NCBI GenBank assembly: GCA_001751225.1
Contig: MAXT01000170.1
Coordinates: forward strand, 1-7,738
Direction of reading: 5' to 3'
DNA from: Desulfuromonadales bacterium C00003107
Lineage (GTDB): Bacteria > Desulfobacterota > Desulfuromonadia > Desulfuromonadales > Syntrophotaleaceae
Length of the DNA stretch: 7,738 bases
Positions 5,804 to 7,738 of this stretch are shown in pieces. The notes beneath the pieces were generated by a model. That model had not been told where the DNA came from. It worked only from the letters and a program-made list of their open reading frames with translations, and ran no database searches. The translations under genes and the position numbers were made by a program. Numbering within the stretch: the stretch's first letter is position 1; every line of letters starts with the position of its first letter.

Positions 5804-6452
5804 TCATTCCTTCTGTTTAGCAAACGAGCGCACCGAGTGGCGGAATAGATCCTCGGCGATTTTCTGTAACTGTGGGGAACACTCCGCCTGACGAAAGTCG
5901 CGCCCGGCCGCAAATTTTCGCCAGAAGGGCGGCAACTGCTCCATACGGTGGGCCATGCCCCCTTCCAAGTCAGGATTGATGTAATACATGCGCTGAATAC
6001 CAGAATTGATGATTCGTGTCAGACACATGGGACAGGGTTCGGTCGAAGTAAACAGAATCAGCCCACCGCACTGACGAGGGTCGTTGCCCGAACTGGAACC
6101 GCCCTTCTTCTGCACCCGGTCCTCATAGCGATTAAGCAGATCCATTTCGCCATGCATATCGCTGCGAAAGTAAGGGCTGTACTGGCGGTTGCGCCCCCGC
6201 TCCACCACCTCGCCGGTCTTGCCGTCCACCAAACAGGCCCCAATTCCCCCCGAGCCGGCCTTGAGACTGATAATGGCATCCTTTACCGAAAGCATCGTCC
6301 CGATAGCGTTCATCGGGCACATAGGACTCAATACGAGCCTGTAGGTCGAGAATGCTCTGCTGCAAAGCGCGCTCCTCGGCCCGCAGGCCGGTGGCACAAA
6401 AACAAACCAACAAACAGCACGAAAGAATATTGCCAACAGAGATTCTCAACAT
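5804..6452 (-). pseudogene. Exported cytidine/deoxycytidylate deaminase-fold protein, single frameshift
   Basis: The zinc-deaminase core is complete: HGEMDLL supplies the zinc His and catalytic Glu (the family's usual H-[AV]-E here being HGE), and TEPCPMC supplies the two zinc cysteines of PCxxC. These lie in the frame ending at TGA 5806-5804. That frame has no sensible N-terminus. A second frame starts at ATG 6452, preceded by AGGA, and encodes a clear signal peptide (hydrophobic SCCLLVCFCATG, probable cleavage after GLRA) and a helix up to RYRDDAF. Removing one G:C pair near 6286-6288 joins the two frames as DDAF-VKDAII, giving about 215 aa with His100, Glu102, Cys140 and Cys143. So this is either a recently broken gene or a base-calling error. 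Most deaminases of this fold are cytosolic, so an exported one is unusual. Substrate is unknown; guanine, cytosine or nucleoside deamination are all possible. Confidence 0.8.
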
Positions 6453-6502
6453 GGGCGTCCTAAATTAAAGTTTTCCGTGTAAGGTATTTGGGATGATAAG
6501 CT

Positions 6503-6531
6503 TTTTTAGCTTAATGGAGGATTTTAATCAA
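6503..6531 (-). promoter_or_regulatory. Weak candidate promoter of the deaminase gene, overlapping a palindrome
   Basis: On the minus strand TTGATT (6531-6526) and TAAAAA (6508-6503) are 17 bases apart, each matching the consensus at 4 of 6 positions. The -10 box overlaps the inverted repeat TAAGCT-TTTTT-AGCTTA (6497-6513), which could be an operator half-site pair. Both are tentative. Confidence 0.25.
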
Positions 6532-6538
6532 GAGTCAG

Positions 6539-6698
6539 GAGTCTGTCGGACTTGACGGGCCGAAACGAAAAATTGGCTGTTCGAGGCCAGCTTTTCGAGA
6601 ATTTGAGAGCAAATAGCAGGGCTATTTGGCGAAAATTGTCGGGAATATGGGCCGGTCAGACGATTTTGCAGCCGGTTCATGGTAAGCCCGACAGCCTC
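6539..6698. repeat. 160-bp repeat with terminal inverted repeats, copy 2 (MITE-like)
   Basis: This copy has the same length and orientation as the one at 2861-3020, with 17 differences in 160 bases by hand count, most of them transitions. Its ends are GAGTCTGTCGGACTT and AAGCCCGACAGCCTC, inverted with two mismatches over 15 bp. CTAG borders the right end (6699-6702), but the left border reads TCAG, so the flanks have drifted or the original target differed. The AATAGC-AGG-GCTATT hairpin is conserved. It lies between the divergent deaminase and AmrS genes, about 85 bp upstream of the deaminase start, where it could separate or alter their promoters. Confidence 0.8.
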
Positions 6699-6825
6699 CT
6701 AGCGAAAGGGTTCGGCAAGCCGTTCTCCACGCCCATAAAGATCAAAGCAACCCTACAGATCCGACCCAGCCTTTAAAGAGCTGCTAAACTGATAGCCAAA
6801 TACAACCCTAAAGAAAGGTCCGACG

Positions 6826-7738
6826 ATGCAAGAAGCCCTGCTCTACAAAAAATTACCGGACCAGCTGGTGCGCTGCCGACTGTGCGCCCACTGCTGCACC
6901 ATCGCCGACGGCCACCGGGGTCTCTGCCAAGTGCGCGAGAACCGCGGCGGGACCCTTTACACCCTGGTCTACGGCCGCACCATCAGCCAGGCCGTCGATC
7001 CCATCGAAAAAAAGCCCCTCTACCACTTTTATCCCGGCTCGCGATCTTTTTCCATCGCCACCCCGGGCTGTAACTTCCGCTGCGCCTGGTGCCAGAACTG
7101 GGAGATCTCGCAGATGCCCCGCGAGCAGCACATGGTCGGTGGCCACCCGGTGCGCCCCGAACAGATCGTCGCTACAGCGCAGCGCAACGGCTGCCGCTCC
7201 ATCGCCTACACCTACACCGAGCCGACCATCTTCTTCGAATACGCCCACGACACCGCCCGCCTGGCCCGCGCCGCCGGGCTGGCCAACGTCTTTGTCAGCA
7301 ACGGCTATATGACCGACGAAGCCCTGGATATGGCACGGGACTGGCTCGACGCCGCCAACGTCGACCTCAAGGCCTTTCGCGAAGAAACCTACCGCCGCCA
7401 CATCGGCGCCAAGCTGCAGCCGGTGCTCGACAGCCTGCAGCGGATGAAGGCCCTCGGCATCTGGCTCGAGGTGACCACCCTCATCGTACCGGGGATTAAC
7501 GACGACCCGCAGGAGCTGAAAGAACTGGCCGAGTTCGTCTGCCGCGAGCTGGGGGCCGACACCCCCTGGCATATCAGCCGATTCTTCCCCTGTTACCAGA
7601 TGGCACACACCCCACCCACTCCCGTCGCCACCCTGCACCGGGCCGCAGAGATCGGCCGCGCCGCCGGGCTGCGCCACATCTACCTCGGTAACGTCGCCGA
7701 AGAGACCAACACCTTCTGCGCCGAGTGCGGCGAACTAC
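6826..7738 (+). CDS. amrS: AmmeMemoRadiSam system radical SAM enzyme AmrS, 3'-truncated by the window edge
   Basis: The frame is open from ATG 6826 to the last base (304 codons). The radical SAM cluster motif CNFRCAWC gives Cys82, Cys86 and Cys89, in the context ATPGCNFRCAWCQNW typical of AmrS and related PflA-like enzymes. An N-terminal cysteine group, CRLCAHCCTIADGHRGLC (Cys17, 20, 23, 24, 34), followed by VREN, is the usual AmrS opening. Further family marks are AYTYTEPTIFFEYA, NVDLKAF, TTLIVPGIND and WHISRFFPCYQM. The last visible residues, NTFCAECGEL, are near the normal C-terminus, so perhaps 30 residues or fewer are missing. The enzyme should cleave S-adenosylmethionine reductively in the cytosol; its substrate is not firmly known, and it is named for association with AMMECR1-like and Memo-like proteins, neither of which lies in this window. 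Ribosome binding site AAAGAAAGG (6810-6818). Confidence 0.93.
   Translation, partial: MQEALLYKKLPDQLVRCRLCAHCCTIADGHRGLCQVRENRGGTLYTLVYGRTISQAVDPIEKKPLYHFYPGSRSFSIATPGCNFRCAWCQNWEISQMPREQHMVGGHPVRPEQIVATAQRNGCRSIAYTYTEPTIFFEYAHDTARLARAAGLANVFVSNGYMTDEALDMARDWLDAANVDLKAFREETYRRHIGAKLQPVLDSLQRMKALGIWLEVTTLIVPGINDDPQELKELAEFVCRELGADTPWHISRFFPCYQMAHTPPTPVATLHRAAEIGRAAGLRHIYLGNVAEETNTFCAECGEL

Noticed and set aside
5948..6463. A 171-codon plus-strand frame opposite the deaminase
   Set aside because: Antisense to the zinc motifs; the sequence has no domain signature and no ribosome binding site.
6552..6776. A 74-codon plus-strand frame lying mostly inside repeat copy 2
   Set aside because: It begins within the repeat, has no ribosome binding site, and the same frame in repeat copy 1 is closed by a TAA after a few codons. 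It is best seen as chance reading through the repeat.
6853..7677. A long 274-codon minus-strand frame
   Set aside because: It is fully antisense to AmrS, whose motifs are unmistakable. GC-rich codon use at third positions opens such frames; its glycine- and valine-rich translation shows no recognisable domain.

Overview
The window looks like chromosomal DNA from an anaerobic deltaproteobacterium, most plausibly of the Desulfuromonadales (Geobacter/Pelobacter/Desulfuromonas) type. That is an inference from gene content (roadblock/ParA cluster, AspT/YidE-type carrier, YkgJ-type cysteine cluster protein, AmrS) and a moderately GC-rich composition. No rRNA, tRNA, CRISPR array or intact transposase gene is visible.

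Layout, left to right. (1) Positions 1-2080 carry a tight plus-strand cluster of three genes: a roadblock/LC7 protein whose frame is open to the left edge, a ParA/MinD-type deviant Walker ATPase, and a second roadblock/LC7 protein overlapping the ATPase gene. It closes with a hairpin terminator that straddles the last stop codon. (2) Positions 2370-2768 encode a small YkgJ-type protein with nine cysteines, followed by a terminator. (3) A 160-bp element with terminal inverted repeats sits at 2861-3020; a second copy, about 89% identical, is at 6539-6698 in the same orientation. (4) On the minus strand, 4709-3021 encodes a full-length 562-aa AspT/YidE/YbjL-type permease with two central RCK_C domains. 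Its stop codon lies in the CTAG that borders the first repeat copy. (5) Positions 4884-5511 hold the apparent remnant of a small gene, then a small FMN split-barrel (PNPOx-like) protein and a strong terminator. (6) Positions 5641-5780 hold a possible short non-coding transcript ending in a GGCGCGCC hairpin. (7) On the minus strand, 6452-5804 is a cytidine/deoxycytidylate-deaminase-fold protein with a signal peptide, interrupted by one frameshift near 6287. (8) From 6826 to the right edge runs the radical SAM enzyme AmrS, cut only near its C-terminus.

How the parts relate. Only the first three genes look like one functional unit: spacing and overlap imply co-transcription and translational coupling, and two MglB-like roadblock proteins flanking a ParA ATPase suggest a localisation or polarity switch that uses an ATPase where a Ras-like GTPase would be expected. 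This is the best candidate here for a little-described system. The remaining genes are single transcription units separated by terminators and by the small repeat, which looks like a non-autonomous mobile element (MITE-like). Two of the small genes appear decayed, so sequencing error should be excluded before calling them pseudogenes.
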